From contig NC_049992.1 in assembly GCF_000003815.2 (NCBI RefSeq), positions 13,431,105 to 13,495,104 on the forward strand: a stretch of DNA of 64,000 nucleotides, read 5' to 3'. This stretch comes from Branchiostoma floridae. Lineage: Eukaryota > Chordata > Leptocardii > Amphioxiformes > Branchiostomatidae. Shown piece after piece: positions 34,459-47,083 of this stretch (the first letter of the stretch is position 1; every line of letters starts with the position of its first letter). The translations under genes were made by a program, and so were the position numbers. The notes under the pieces are model-generated. The model ran no database searches. It was not told the DNA's origin and was given only the letters and a program-made list of their open reading frames with translations.

Positions 34459-36291
34459 GTAGAGATATATCAGACAAAGATCATGTATGTGTGTTTTCTG
34501 CACGCCAAATGTCATCGGGACGCCTTTAAACACAGCAGATTCGCAACGCAAATTGAAGTAAAAGTCATATTTCAGTCGAGCTTGTCATGGGCGTTGACCA
34601 AATTATGGATTATGTGCTTCATTGAGTGTATACAATGAACGTTGTCTGTTTACAAAATGCCTGCAAAATACAAACATAACCGTCTACTCAAACTCTACGC
34701 AATATATACAGACATTGTAACAGGCTGAGAGTTGAAAACATCAAATCAAATATGAAGTAAAGTGTGTAGCTTTAGATCTGTGTAGTATTCTTTTGATATG
34801 TTCCATATCTACATGACATACACGTAGCATGATTTTTGTCTAGTTGAATGTAAGTTAACATGGACACCGTCCGTACGTGTCCTGTAGCTACATTTGTACT
34901 TTATGCTCCAAGATCACTGCGAGAGAACCATTGTTTGGATATCGAACATTTTCTGTTCCTCTAGTCGTCTAGAATTTTCCTGCAAATGGCAAATGTTGAC
35001 AAGAAAAGAAACTTAACAGCATATTTGTACATACAAAAATTTGGTCGCCATTTGTGTTAAAAATAGACTGATGAAAGTACACAGTTCCGAAGCCAAATTG
35101 TAAAGGAGTCACTAGAAAAAAACACTCAATTGTCAACGTGTTTTCAGAGGCTGATCTTATCGGTTACTACATCTGGATATTCAATACAAAAGAAGTCTAC
35201 TAGCAAATAAAAAAGCTACAGTTAGAAAGAACGCTCTGCACGTGCACCTACCAAATTCCGAGTCTGTCTCCTTGACAGAAGAAGCCCCAAAGGCCTTGAA
35301 TCAAAGCAAGTGTTCACACTGCACTTGGAGTTCTATGTATGGTTTCTAGGAGATTACAGGATATGATCGACACATTCAGAACGGTCGTGATTTTATCTGT
35401 AATGGCCGACCAGTATAGTTGTTGGGCCGGTCAAGTGCTAAATCTACTTGATCAGACACGTAGTTAGAAAAATATGTAGTGCATGGGTTGGGCTCACGTA
35501 CTTTTGTGTGGTAGGCGTTCAGTCAAGAATGGAAGCAAGAACGCTTGTAATTTAGTACTTAGTGTAGTAATTAAGGCTCGTTGGCTCTCTCTATAATATC
35601 ACTTAACAAGAGTTGAGAAAACGATTTGAATTCAAGTCCTTTGCGAATTCGGTTTCGCACTATTTTGCGCCAGTTTGGCTTCTCCTTACAATACAAAATC
35701 GCTTCAACATGAACACATATAGTCTGTGTAACACAAACTCCGCTGTCCAGGGCTCTAACTGGCCCCTCCCCGCGGAGGCCGGCGGATGTTTGGCGGGCTG
35801 CTATAAGCGAGATTTAATCAGGCTAGAACACATACATTTTAACAGCAAAATATCAACTTAGATGGACGTGTTTTGTTCTGTACACATTCGGCACGAGGTC
35901 CCCACGATCGTACGAGACTATATACATAGAAGTTGACCGAGCAATGTTCGAAGGGTACAATTTGTCCGATAAGGAAGGGTTCAAATCTACGGGCATGTCA
36001 ACGCACAACGATAATATCCACCTCGGTAATTTTCTTCAGAGAGTGCCATTATACAGTAATAATGATAAAGTATATTGAGTATGAGCAAAGCAAGCAATGC
36101 ATTTGGTTATTAACTTAAAGCAAAATCTAGTGGTGCAAGTATGATATTGATACATCCATCCGCCCCCCTCCAGTTTCGTTTGGAACAGCCCTAGATGACT
36201 GTAGCTACCTCCTCTCGTACGGTCAAGGCCGAGGAGGCACAACAACGACCAAAGTACATCATTGCAAGAAGGACAAGGGTTACATAACATC
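34301..36291. other. Intergenic between the membrane-protein cluster and the first chlorophyllase-like gene
   Basis: The two gene families diverge from here (minus to the left, plus to the right), so it holds both upstream regions. Apart from a TA microsatellite I see nothing recognisable. Confidence 0.5.
34419..34457. repeat. (TA)n microsatellite
   Basis: About 38 bp of uninterrupted alternating A and T, ending at tatatacg. Confidence 0.95.
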
Positions 36292-39200
36292 ATGATTGCT
36301 CCGCATCGAGTTAGCGCTGTGCTAAGTTTGGGAGTTTTCTTCATACTCACAGGTACGTCAAGTTAACTACCCAAACACACCATTAGGTACGTGTAATTGA
36401 AAATACTCAGTCTTCAGTTGATCCCTTCTTCCTTCTTAAAACTTACGTGGAGAAGTGATAAAGATAATAAACATTGACAGAAAAATCGAAGTCGCGACAG
36501 GTTTTCATGCTAAATATCCCTGTATAACTTCACATATTCATTCAGGCACAACTAGCCATTATGTGGACGAAGGAAACCCTTACAAAACTGGGCCGCTTCC
36601 TGTCGAAAACTTCAACTTGTCAGAATCTGAGGATGATGCACCACGTCACGCCATCGGTAGGTGTCGCTCTCTAAGTTTAGACAGACCGTTTCAGACAGAC
36701 ATGTGCAACAACAGACCGCCTACATGTACATAACTGATTGTCTTTTGTAGATCTACCATTATGATAATCATATCAAAGGTGTGGTGCCGAATATGGCTAA
36801 ATATTTTATGAACACCTAAATGTATATGTGGTGGATATCTCAACTTATTTCAAGCTGTTCAAAGCAACATGTTCTTGTTTTGTTTCGGAATATAGATCTG
36901 TAAATGCATGTATGTCCTTATTAGTGTACTACCCGGCACGACCAGGAGTGTATGCCGTGCTGCTGTTCGTCGGAGGTTTTGACGGCGCCATTCGAGTTGA
37001 GATGGGATATACAGGTAGAGCAGAACTGCACCACAATAAAATAGCTGGGTCAACACTGCCCTGTCCAGATATGCCTATGGATTCTGAAAAAAAATGGATT
37101 CGAAGATGTATTCAAAACAAAATCAAATCAAAAAGTTTCTTCTGTAGGTCGAAAACGCAAATATTGCCAATAATTTGCATGCGTGAGTAGAAACAACGCA
37201 CAGTAATCATGGTCAGTCCATCAGGTCAAGTAAGCAAAATATGCTGCTTGTTGGAAGTGATTATACATAATAATGAATGTATGGATATTTTCTAGCTCAA
37301 ACGTTCTATAACGTTGCATATGTTTAATGTATGAAGTCGCTTACAATGTTATCAGTTTGGTCATGTTTAGCATACGTATTTCATTATCATTAATATATTA
37401 GTGGCCAAATTTGGACAGATGAAAAGGGTTTCATGGATATTCCTTTTGGTGTACAGGGCGGTGCCCATCTCTGTTTCTATAGCCCTTAGGTCACACAGAG
37501 TCACTGCAGTAGGGGACTAGTCCACCGGTAGTGGTATAATCTTATGTAGTTAGTACTATAGTAACAAACAGTAAAAGTGCACTTTCCGCAGACTTGCTGA
37601 GCCGTGTATCGGCACACGGGTTCGTGGTGATGGGGGTGGACATGCGGTCCGCTCATGGGACCGGCGGGCTTACCAGAGTCAGGGCTGCCTCACACCGGGG
37701 GAACCTCCCAGCTTCCCCGGCGCAAACGTTCTTACAGCAACTGGACTGGGTGAGACGCCTAATACATCTCAACTCTCCGGGTGTTCTGGATATGTAATAT
37801 GATGACTGTTGTAGCTCTAATTGAGTATATGTCTATGCAAGGACCTTATGTCCTTGACGATGTATGACTGGTAAACATTGACAGCAAGAAAATACAATAA
37901 AGAACATGATACTATAGACAATGAATTATAACACAGGGTAGACGAATACATGGCCAGCGATCTAGGCCCAGGTATATGAAAATACAGAAATCAATGCTTT
38001 CTGTGTCTTTCAGGCAAGGAAACACCTGAACGCTTACCTGTCCAACCAAACGGCAGGTGTGTCAGTGGACTGGGAGAAAACTGGTATCTTCTGTCACTCT
38101 GCAGGGTGTGCCATCACATTGGACATGATTCTACTCAATCACACGGGAGTTAAAGTAAGTTTACCGAAGTTTAGTAAAAGTAAAGGTCTAGATCTCCAGG
38201 TTCAACATCGCATCTTCAAGTTTCAACGAATCAAATTTTACATCTGCTAGCACAGAATTTCCATTTTGTTTACCAGTAGACATTCATGTAGATTATATTA
38301 AAGGAAGTGTACGCTCAAATCAGAGCACTCATTAACGTATCTATATGTATCCCGATTCTCTTGCAAGTCGACAGCGTTCCTCGAGCCGTTCAGTTTCGCC
38401 CTGTCCAGAGGCAGTTCCGTGGATTTCCGCCTGCCGGCGCTGATGTACGGCACGCAGTTTTGTGAGGATTTTCCTTTTTGCTGTGTCAAAGGTATGGACT
38501 GGAATCAAATCTACGACCACTGGTCCTGTCCCAAGACACTGTTGGCAACAAAGGTATGACGATAGATATTTCATTGTGGATATTACATATATGCGGTTTT
38601 ATGCGTACATAGCTTCAGGGAAGTATACAACAATGTATCATAGATGGCTCAAACTCTAGAATCCTGGGCACTGTGTACAAATTCTCTTCAATAACGATCA
38701 GACCAAGGAGCCTATATTCGGCAAAGTTAACGTTACGTATATATATATAATGATAATGGCAGCGAAAAGGTAACATAGAGTGAAGTAAATAAAACCAATG
38801 GTCAAACTACATGTTAGCAGCTAAATTTATGCTGTTGCTTTTACAGAATCAAGGACACTGTGATATTCTGGACCACACGATGTGGGAAAGTATGTATGAT
38901 CCTTATAACTACCACGGGAAATTCAGTTCTGCCTAATCATTTTTGTCGTTTGATCTATATCTAGGTTCCCTGCATCTGTCTTCCCTTTTGGTATCTTCGC
39001 AAGAATTATGAGTACAAGTTATCAAATATAAGACATATGGCAATGGGGTGAATAGTACTTCCCTCATCTCCAAGCAGATGTGAGATGACAAGTTGGGAAG
39101 GATAAATCATCACGCTATCCTCGCTGACATCGACATAAACGGGCAGCTAAAGAAAAACTAAGCTCCCTAACATCTGCTTGAAGAGTGGTGTCCTTCCCTT

Positions 39201-39735
39201 CTCTCTAGGTTTAAGTAGGGGATTGTTATAATTTTTTCTGAGGAAAGTAGATGTAACTGGTCGGCGGTGAGAAACCGTGTGCCAATCAGAATAATGTATC
39301 AACCCCCTTTAATATCTGTTCGGAGAGTGGTATTCTTTATTTTTGTCCTCTCACATCTTCTTTTCTGACTTTGGCATTATACGTCATTAGCACCCATTGT
39401 CGATATTTTTTTGCAAGATGTAGTATATATTTGCTCATTTTACGATCCAAAGCCTATTTATTTTTGGAAACGGCCTAAAATGGATGCTCGTGCGGATGTC
39501 ATCCATACACTCAAATCTAACATGGCCTAACTTTGACATTTCAGTATGCCACACCACACACTTCTGTAAGACGGGAGATGTTGACAACTGGGCGGAGTAC
39601 CACACCTTCATGCAGGGGTTTGTCTCCGCCTTCTTCATCAGTACTCTGCAGGGGGTCGACGACTGGCGATACCTCAGCAACGTCACTGACATCCCCATCG
39701 GGGTGATGAACGCCAAAAACGACACCAACTGTTAG
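36292..39735 (+). CDS. Secreted chlorophyllase-like hydrolase 1 (divergent)
   Basis: Eight exons: 36,292-36,352; 36,546-36,656; 36,925-37,014; 37,592-37,749; 38,014-38,154; 38,368-38,553; 38,847-38,889; 39,545-39,735. Phases join throughout and give 326 residues. Exon 1 is a signal peptide (VSAVLSLGVFFILTG). The alpha/beta-hydrolase core shows VYAVLLFVGGFDGA, SAHGFVVMGVDM, and the nucleophile elbow FCHSAGCA with its Ser. The C-terminal part has LMYGTQFCEDF, QGHCDI with a likely catalytic His, and CHTTHFCKTGD then FMQGFVSAFF. This matches plant chlorophyllases in order (PALVIG, GHLDM, then CK and VGG-AFL). Extra Cys suggest disulfides. The AATAAA at 39,799 fits as poly(A) signal. The natural substrate is unknown; hydrolysis of a chlorophyll phytyl ester or another lipid ester is inferred. 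Confidence 0.82.
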
Positions 39736-40978
39736 AGACGCCACCTGGCGATTTTGATACGTGCCGGTCAAATATGTAGACTTGTGTCAAGGAGTCTGAA
39801 TAAATCTAATCAAATTGTACAAGACTCGTAGATTGCAGCCGTCAGCGTACGTGGATCGTGTCACCCATATACATGTGGTCTACTTCATTTGTAAGCTAAC
39901 CGAAGCTATATGCATGTGGTCTACCTCATTTGTAAGCTAACCAAATCTTAAACTATTCTGTACATTGATTCTAAATACCCCCTTCTCACAACTTGAAAAC
40001 AACCTTCAACATCTTCGTCTTGTGCACAGTGAAAGTTTCCCTAGCTAGTCTATTTACAAGTGCTGGGTAGACAACAAAGAAAACACAGAAGTATGGCATC
40101 TGGAGATTCCCTTCGGGGCAATTAAACAAAAATGACACACAGCCAGAATAATCAATCATTCTGCTATACACATGTGACAAGAAAAATGCCTATGGGACTT
40201 TGTTAAAGTGCGGAACCAAGTCATAACATGAGATAGATATCAAAGGCTTTTTATGTTCAGTTGTTGTGTATACGACGTTGGAAACATGGCAAAACGAAAA
40301 GGCCTGTAGCATTCGCTCAATTACCACAAAAGTCCAATTTGTAGAATTACGTCAGAATTACAATGACAACCTGTTTTGCAACATGGCCCGTTCCTGCTTG
40401 TGTGTTAACAGTGCTAGTGTGTGTTTGTGTGTAATGGAATGGGAGTAAGAGGTTCTGTTATACTGGGTAGTTAAGTCAAATCGTCTCGGCATTTTGAAAT
40501 GCAAACAGAACCCGACAATATCCGTAAATGTTGTTAAGTATACACAAACCTGTATATACAAAAAGTAAACTTCGAGACGGCACATCAGTAAATGCTGTCT
40601 TTACTCTGCCTGAGCTGATCTCGCAACGTTTTGTCCGAGTATCGCATGATGGTTAAGAAAAGTCTTGTATCCTTCTTCGTGTTGTCAAATATGGACATTA
40701 CATATATATCAAAAATATTTCTACAGTGTCCTTTACAGCGTTGACAGGTAGGTTGAGGACGTACGGGATTATACCGCGCCGTCAGAGATTTCAGCAACAC
40801 TACTATAGCTATCTGAAGCCGCCGATGTTTTTCTATGCTGGGTACAGGTGTTTTACAACACGGTTTTACCAGCATGCCTGTGACACACAGCCCGGTCACA
40901 TGGTGTCGGTCCCGTCACGGGAACGGGTCTGTTTGCAGCTCTGCCGGAACGGAGAAATGTGCCGCGCCTTTGTGTAAC
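39736..40978. other. Intergenic downstream of chlorophyllase-like gene 1
   Basis: It contains the 3' UTR and a short direct repeat (tgtggtctac(t/c)tcatttgta, 39,875 and 39,917). No gene recognised. Confidence 0.5.
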
Positions 40979-41937
40979 CGTAGGTTAGGTAGGACTGAAA
41001 CACACCCCGGGGCATGTTTCCCCATTCCCACACGGCCGCGTCTTCTTCTGGTCCTAGCCATTTAGAGCCATTTTTGTTAGGTTTAGAACAGACAGCCATT
41101 TATGAAATGGGAGTTCAAGTCGGACCTTCTCTGTTCTACTGTTCACTAAGCGTAGGAAGGGTAGGATAGAAACACATCCCGGGGCATTTTCCCCATGCCC
41201 ACACGGTCGCGTCTTCTTATTGTCCTAGCCATGAGAATAGACAGCCAATGATGAAATGGAAATTATCAATTCAAGCCGGACCTTCTATTTTACTGTTCAC
41301 CAAGAGTAGGATAGAACCGTGACATTCCGGGGCATGTTTCCCCATGCCCACACGGCCGCGTCTTCTTATGGTCTAGCCATGAGAACAGACAGCCAATGAT
41401 GAAATGGAAATTATTAATTCAAGCTGGACCTTCTATTTTAATGTTCACCAAGGGTAGGATAAACCCGTGACATTCCGGGGCATGTTTCCCCATTCCCACA
41501 CGGCCGAGTCTTCTTCTGGTCTTAAAAATTTAGAACCATTTTGTTAAGGTTTAAAACAGACAGCCATTGATGAAATGGGAATTCAAGTCGGACCTAGACT
41601 CTACCAGGCTTCGTGGATCGGTGGTCTAATTGTAGAAATTGGACAAATAGAATCTATAGTACGCTAGGGGAGTTAGCCGGCCAGAAGAGTACGTTTCCTT
41701 CGTGGTGAGGATAATGATTCTACCGATCCACGGAGCCCGGTAGAGGCTAAGTCGGACCCTCTATTTTACTGTTCACCAAGGGTAGGAAGGGTAGGATAGA
41801 AACACATCCCGAGCCATTTTCCCCATTCCCACACGGCCGAGTCTTCTTCTAGTCCTAGCCACTTATCTATAGCCATTTTATCAGGTTAAGAACAGACACC
41901 CATTGATGAAATGGGAATAATTCAAGTTTCATCTTAC
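40979..41937. repeat. Tandem array of about 150-170 bp units
   Basis: Five imperfect units share (g)gggcat(g)ttttccccat then cccacacggccg, followed by gtcttctt and gacagccantgatgaaatgg. The shared cores begin near 41,008, 41,180, 41,330, 41,476 and 41,806. The larger last gap is explained by an inserted element. No coding frame persists across units. Confidence 0.88.
41595..41748. mobile_element. Inverted-repeat miniature element inside the tandem array
   Basis: It is 154 bp with ends TAGACTCTACCAGGCTTCGT and the complement ending GGTAGAGGCT. AAGTCGGACC, itself part of the array unit, is present on both sides (41,585-41,594 and 41,749-41,758), giving a duplication of 9-10 bp. A related element lies at 48,863-49,030. 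Confidence 0.8.
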
Positions 41938-44900
41938 TGTTGTTATTGGCAGATACAATCGCCAATAGTAGGAATTTTGTAGGCAAATTTCATCTATATC
42001 AAATTTCAACCAGTAAGTTTTGTCTTCATTTTTTTCAAGTCCATCGGTTGAGTTTATTCTACGTTGGTAAACACATCGTCGTTCAGAACCAACAATGTTA
42101 CTTGTGGTGACTTCAGCTTTAAAGTGTTTGATACCCTGTTAAGTTAGAATGCACACAACGCTGGGAACAAACAAATAAACTTTAATCGACGTCATCTTTT
42201 ATCAGAATCCTTTGACTCTTAGTTTGAGCTCTGTTTTAACCGTTCAAACTGACTGTCACGAGTATGGATATTTGCTTCCTTGTTAGTAGAGTTCGAGCAA
42301 AATGTTGACTCCTGTACATGCGTCACTTAGAGTTGTTGTTTATCGCCTACCCTTCTGAAAAACACACGGCGATGAAAATGAATAAGTATACTTTTATATT
42401 AATCAATCATTTAATAAACTTCACTATTTACTTATCATTCAATTACTTTGATTATCGTCATCGTTGTTTGTCGACATTGCCTTTAGACCGTGTTAGCTTT
42501 AGAACATATTGCAAGTAGGGCGTTGACCTCTCTCTGTCTATGCGTGCTCCTAAACATTAGTCATATTGCCCAACTTATGATAGAGAGATACAGTCTATCA
42601 AATACAAATCTGATACAATGATAATAAGACAGAAATGTTTAATATGTTACTATCATGTCCTGCTGATATATCTGCCCACGTCGGTCAATTTATATATAAC
42701 TCATTTAAAAAACGAGACAATATTATACTGTCCTGAACCAGCACATAATGCTAGCCTGATTGTCAATACTATATACTAAGTACCATGTGTAAAATAGATT
42801 AGTTTCCTAGATCTTTAGATACTATTAACTCATGTAGTTAAACTGTTCTGTATGTATGTATTGTATGTACAAGTTGCCATACACTGTATCCTGTACAGGT
42901 GGCATGCAATAAAGCTCTATATATATAACATCATTATCTATATATATACGTAACAGTGACTTAGCCTGGGTACCATACGGGTAGTAGTTGTCTCCTATGT
43001 TCTCTTCTGCAGAGAATAGCAGTGGTGATGTATGTGGTGTTTGATAAAGGTCGGAGTGAAAAGCGATTATACATGTATATGGTGTATAATAAACGTCGGA
43101 GCGAACTACTGTTCGGATGGTACCCAGGCTACCAAGAAACGAGTTTTTGTTTTGTTTTTAGAAGGTTCGTGGCTTAAATGAAGACACTTTTGTTATGACA
43201 GGTGTACCAAGCAACGTTCCCAAATACTGGTCTAAAAAGTAGTCAACCATGTAAGAAGCTAATGGAAACCCACCTCACAGGCTTAGAAGGGAGGTTACAG
43301 GGGATAAGAACTGACAGGAAAGAGAGATAAACAGTTATGAGACCTGTACAATAGTCTATAATTGAAGCTTTAGTGTGACATATACCTTCCGTTCGTGGTG
43401 AGATTGTTCAACAAGGCAGTAATTATGTTAGGACTGATCTCCCTTCTAGTGGCATCTTGTACCCCGCGCACACTGAAACACCTGTGCCTTAAGACAAGCT
43501 TGGCACAGGGTATTGTAGTACATTCCTTCTGAAGTGTTCAACCTCCAGTGTTCCAAAATAAAAGAAACCTGCGCTTGTTTAGGCTTAGGAAAGCGATACG
43601 GTGGGGTTCGAGGAAAATGTTCTTAAAACTACAAACGTTACACAGGATATCCGGAGCCTTGTATTCTCAGTACGCTTTTCTGACTAGACCGGTCACGACA
43701 CTAGCATGGTCTAACAATTTCGTAAGTTGTGCATGACACAAGGGAATATTTGTCATGCAACAGGAAAAAATATGTTGGCAACTAGCCGTTGAAAAGTCAG
43801 GTGAAAGTAGCAACAGTTTTTAAGTCATTAAAAACTGGGTACCTAATCAATCATTAGCTCTAATTAAGCGGTGTTTGGAGGTGGATGGCAAAACACAAGC
43901 TGTGCTTCAGCCTTCAGGGCTAGTTCACACTTTCAGTGGAATTGCATCTTTGTATACACGGACTTTCACAGCCGCAGTTATACAAACACTGGCAAGACAA
44001 TTGATATATAACCGACAAGCATTGTACAACGTGTAGATCTTTAGTGACTCTCAGCTATATGGTGCTAACATCATTTGCCCACCAGGAGAGTTATAGGGGC
44101 TCGTAATCCTTGAAGATTTGCTTATCCCCTTGGACGAGATAAGGTGATGTTGATGAATAAAGAAAGGTGTTTGGAATCCTTAAAGTCTCAACTTTCACTA
44201 TACCCTAGTATGGGTCTGAGATAGCAATCTATCTTCTGTTCCTTAACAATTCTACATTCTAAATTTTGCTGGGTAAAAAGTAGTATTACAATGTCACCAG
44301 CAAACTACATAACGGAACTTCGTGCCTTATATGCCATCCTGAATTAGCACTTCTGTCTTCCAGGCTTGTTGCATGCATTTTGTTGGAGTAATTTGCATGC
44401 AGATTTCTGACGCCTTGATTAGAAAACAACCATTGTGCGCTGTTGTAATCAGCGGCTTCTATCGTAATGAAGTAGATGTCCATAATCCATGCCAAATCCT
44501 ACGTACATGTCCCAAATTAAAACGCCCAAGGCCAGACACCAGTATACATTTTACAAACATATTTAACATTTGGTAGTATATGAGCAAATTTAGGCAATGA
44601 GTTCACTCGGCGGGATAACGAACAAACTACATGTACATTGTTACTTGATACTTTAAGGACAGACTACTACACTTAAATCGTTTTGTAGTTCTTTGTACAA
44701 GAAAAGGGGACAGGTCAACCTGTGCTAGTAAAAGCAACATGACTAAGTGTTGTTCACCTGTAAGGAATGCCAGCTTCCAATTATAGGTAGCTTTTGTGTT
44801 AAACCTGGGAAATTATTTTAGCTCCACATAGCGAGCACGATAAATAATGTCAGTAAGTCGGTTGATTGTATGTTTGCGTGAGAATAGCGTTCCGGTCGAT

Positions 44901-45571
44901 TGTGCTGATGTGATGTGTAATTCGTGGTGTCAGCGATTGTGATTCTAACTGTATGGACTGAGTGCTTTACCCGTGCAACAAGTACATGCGCTTCAATTAG
45001 TATGAGTAGTTTGACAGTTCCTCTATGTGGGGCATGACTGGTTTGACACATGCTTTACAGAAGCACTACAGACGTGACGGACGAAAACGTTTTCGTCTTT
45101 TCTCGATAACATTTTGTCCTTACGTCAGTGCGAGTGACATGTCCTAGGAGTCTGTATTGTGATTGACAGGTGGATGCAGGCAAGGGCGTGGCCAAACAAG
45201 ACCATAATAACCACGCGCGCGCCCCACCGTCACGGTACCAAGCGAATGTGGGGATTGTTGTTAACACCGACAGGAGAGTACTACGAGCCATTGTAGAGAC
45301 ATGTGGGGTGTGCTGTGCTACACGTAGCACGGTGTGACTGTGTAGGTGTACTTACTGACGGTGCGTACTGTGTACGGAACTGAGAGACTACAAACAGTCG
45401 GTCGTCACAAAGGCCCCGGGTCTCGGTGATAGCTAACATCGCAGCAGGGCGCCGGACAGGTTGTTTTTGTCTGTTACTGCACTATACTCATGGCTACGGT
45501 AATCATGTGAGTTTCACCACCGAGTCTTGTCACAGTGAAGAACACTTGACAACCTACAACATCGCACTTCA
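41938..45571. other. Intergenic
   Basis: No gene recognised. It contains a LINE tail at 42,860-42,925. The last few hundred bases are the likely promoter and 5' UTR of the intronless gene at 45,572. Confidence 0.5.
42860..42925 (+). mobile_element. LINE 3'-end fragment
   Basis: It contains AAGTTGCCATACACTGTATC, then CTGTACAGGTGGCATGCAATAAAG. It is a diverged member of the tail family at 18,204. Confidence 0.55.
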
Positions 45572-46612
45572 ATGGTGTTTAAGAACGGGAGGACAACATC
45601 TCTTATTTCGAAGATCTCCCAGCACGGTGAAGTGAAGACAATGGCCGTAGGCGCATCGGAGCTATCCGCCGGGACCGGGCCGAAATCAGGCGACAACACG
45701 TCCCGACCGCCCTCACGGAATAGGAACGCAACTGTGCCGATTCTACCGCGAACAGACAACAACAGCAAGGTTCTGAACACGAAGAAGGCATGGGGGATCG
45801 TCACAGAACCATCACCTAAAACCGCCGGTCTTCAAGGAAAAACAAAACAGCCGCTAGCCAAGTCCCACAGCCTTCCGGAGAAGGGAGGATCGACACCCCG
45901 TCTCGGAGAAAGTGACCCCAAGACAGGGAACTACTTCTACGACAGGGAACATTTCTTAAAGACTGGGAGACATCGTTATAGACTAGTTACTCATAAATCT
46001 AGCGAGGAGTTTAAACAAGTGGTTGAGGACATGTTCGTGGAAAAGCACGGTTGTCCCGGGACAGTGGAGAAGAAGAAAATCAATCGAGGTAGATGGGGCC
46101 GGGCCATGGGACTGAGTTCAGCGGCAATGGGCTTCAAAAATATCGCCAAGCTGGGAGCGAACCGACGAGCGATCTCAAGCAGCAACCTGTTGTCTAAGTC
46201 TCCGAGGGAATCAATTCTTATGAGGGCCACCTCTAAAATATTCTCCGTACCAGAGGAGATAAAGAGTGATACAAACAATGCTAAATTTAGTGACAAGTTC
46301 AAGAAAAGTTTTTACAACATCAAGGAAGGGAAAGGGTCGCCAAGATCTCAAAGCGACACGTCAGAGTCTTTCACAAGACCACGGCCACAGCGGAGGGCTT
46401 CAGTGCTGAGCATTGGGAGCAGGCCCCAGAGTAGGGCGTCGGAGGACCGGGTAGACCCGGCTACACGCGGATGGAACATGTTAAAATCCAGTCTCAGAGA
46501 CTCCGCAGCCATGGAAAGGGCCAACATAAAGACTCCGGCGGACCTGGAGCGGGCTAAAAGCGATTTGTATGAGAGATACGCATCTCCTTCACCTGGGAAA
46601 GCTGTGGAGTGA
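45572..46612 (+). CDS. Intronless gene, 346-residue basic low-complexity protein of unknown function
   Basis: A single open frame from ATG 45,572 (context cttcaATGG) to TGA. An inner ATG at 45,641 (MAVGASELSAG) is an alternative start. The product is rich in Ser, Arg, Lys and Pro. The first 110 residues look disordered. A more ordered middle (NYFYDREHFLKTGRHRYRLV, EEFKQVVEDMFVEKHGCPG) has mixed aromatic, acidic and hydrophobic residues. A basic Ser/Arg-rich tail (PRPQRRASVLSIGSRPQSRA) offers RRxS-type kinase sites, and the C-terminal section (PADLERAKSDLYERYASPSP) could be helical. There is no signal peptide or membrane segment, and I recognise no family. Codon use and absence of stops over 1 kb argue that it is real. 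AATAAA at 47,078-47,083 fits as the poly(A) signal. Confidence 0.7.
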   Translation: MVFKNGRTTSLISKISQHGEVKTMAVGASELSAGTGPKSGDNTSRPPSRNRNATVPILPRTDNNSKVLNTKKAWGIVTEPSPKTAGLQGKTKQPLAKSHSLPEKGGSTPRLGESDPKTGNYFYDREHFLKTGRHRYRLVTHKSSEEFKQVVEDMFVEKHGCPGTVEKKKINRGRWGRAMGLSSAAMGFKNIAKLGANRRAISSSNLLSKSPRESILMRATSKIFSVPEEIKSDTNNAKFSDKFKKSFYNIKEGKGSPRSQSDTSESFTRPRPQRRASVLSIGSRPQSRASEDRVDPATRGWNMLKSSLRDSAAMERANIKTPADLERAKSDLYERYASPSPGKAVE

Positions 46613-47077
46613 TGGCTTAAAGGTAAATTCCGTCGGCATTGCTATCTACAGACGCGAGACGAATTCCGTGCAGCGTTTGTTTACCTGCGGGGTAAGGCCG
46701 GCAAATGGGGCGAAGTAAGACACACAAACTGTCCCGACGAATCCTTCAACCAAGTCAATATTCCAGCAACTCGGACGGACTACCAAAACAAACCTTTTGT
46801 GTTGGTATCGCTGCTTCTCCATTCATGATGTTTTCCTTGCTCTTCGACTATGACTGAATGGTTCTTATTTGCCGGCGGTTTAATACAAACTGGATGGAAG
46901 AAAAAAAAAAGAATCGTCCGTCACTAGCATATGTGTGTAAAAGTTCATGTGGAACGAATCTTGACAAGTTGGTGTCGCCCCTTTTCACAACATCTGTAAG
47001 TTTGTTTATACGTAAACTTCGTTCTCCATACAAGGCAGTGCCTGAATGTTATGTAAAGTTTGTAACTTCCGATAAAA

Positions 47078-47083
47078 AATAAA
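47078..47083 (+). terminator. Poly(A) signal AATAAA
   Basis: It lies about 470 bp after the stop of the intronless gene. No other gene on this strand is nearby. Confidence 0.45.

Noticed and set aside
36901-37014. Exon 3 of chlorophyllase-like gene 1 starting at an acceptor near 36,895
   Set aside because: That start meets a stop at once in the required phase; the AG at 36,923-36,924 gives the conserved VYYP start.
40979-41937. CRISPR array
   Set aside because: Units are about 150 bp with imperfect repeats throughout and no spacer structure, in an animal genome.
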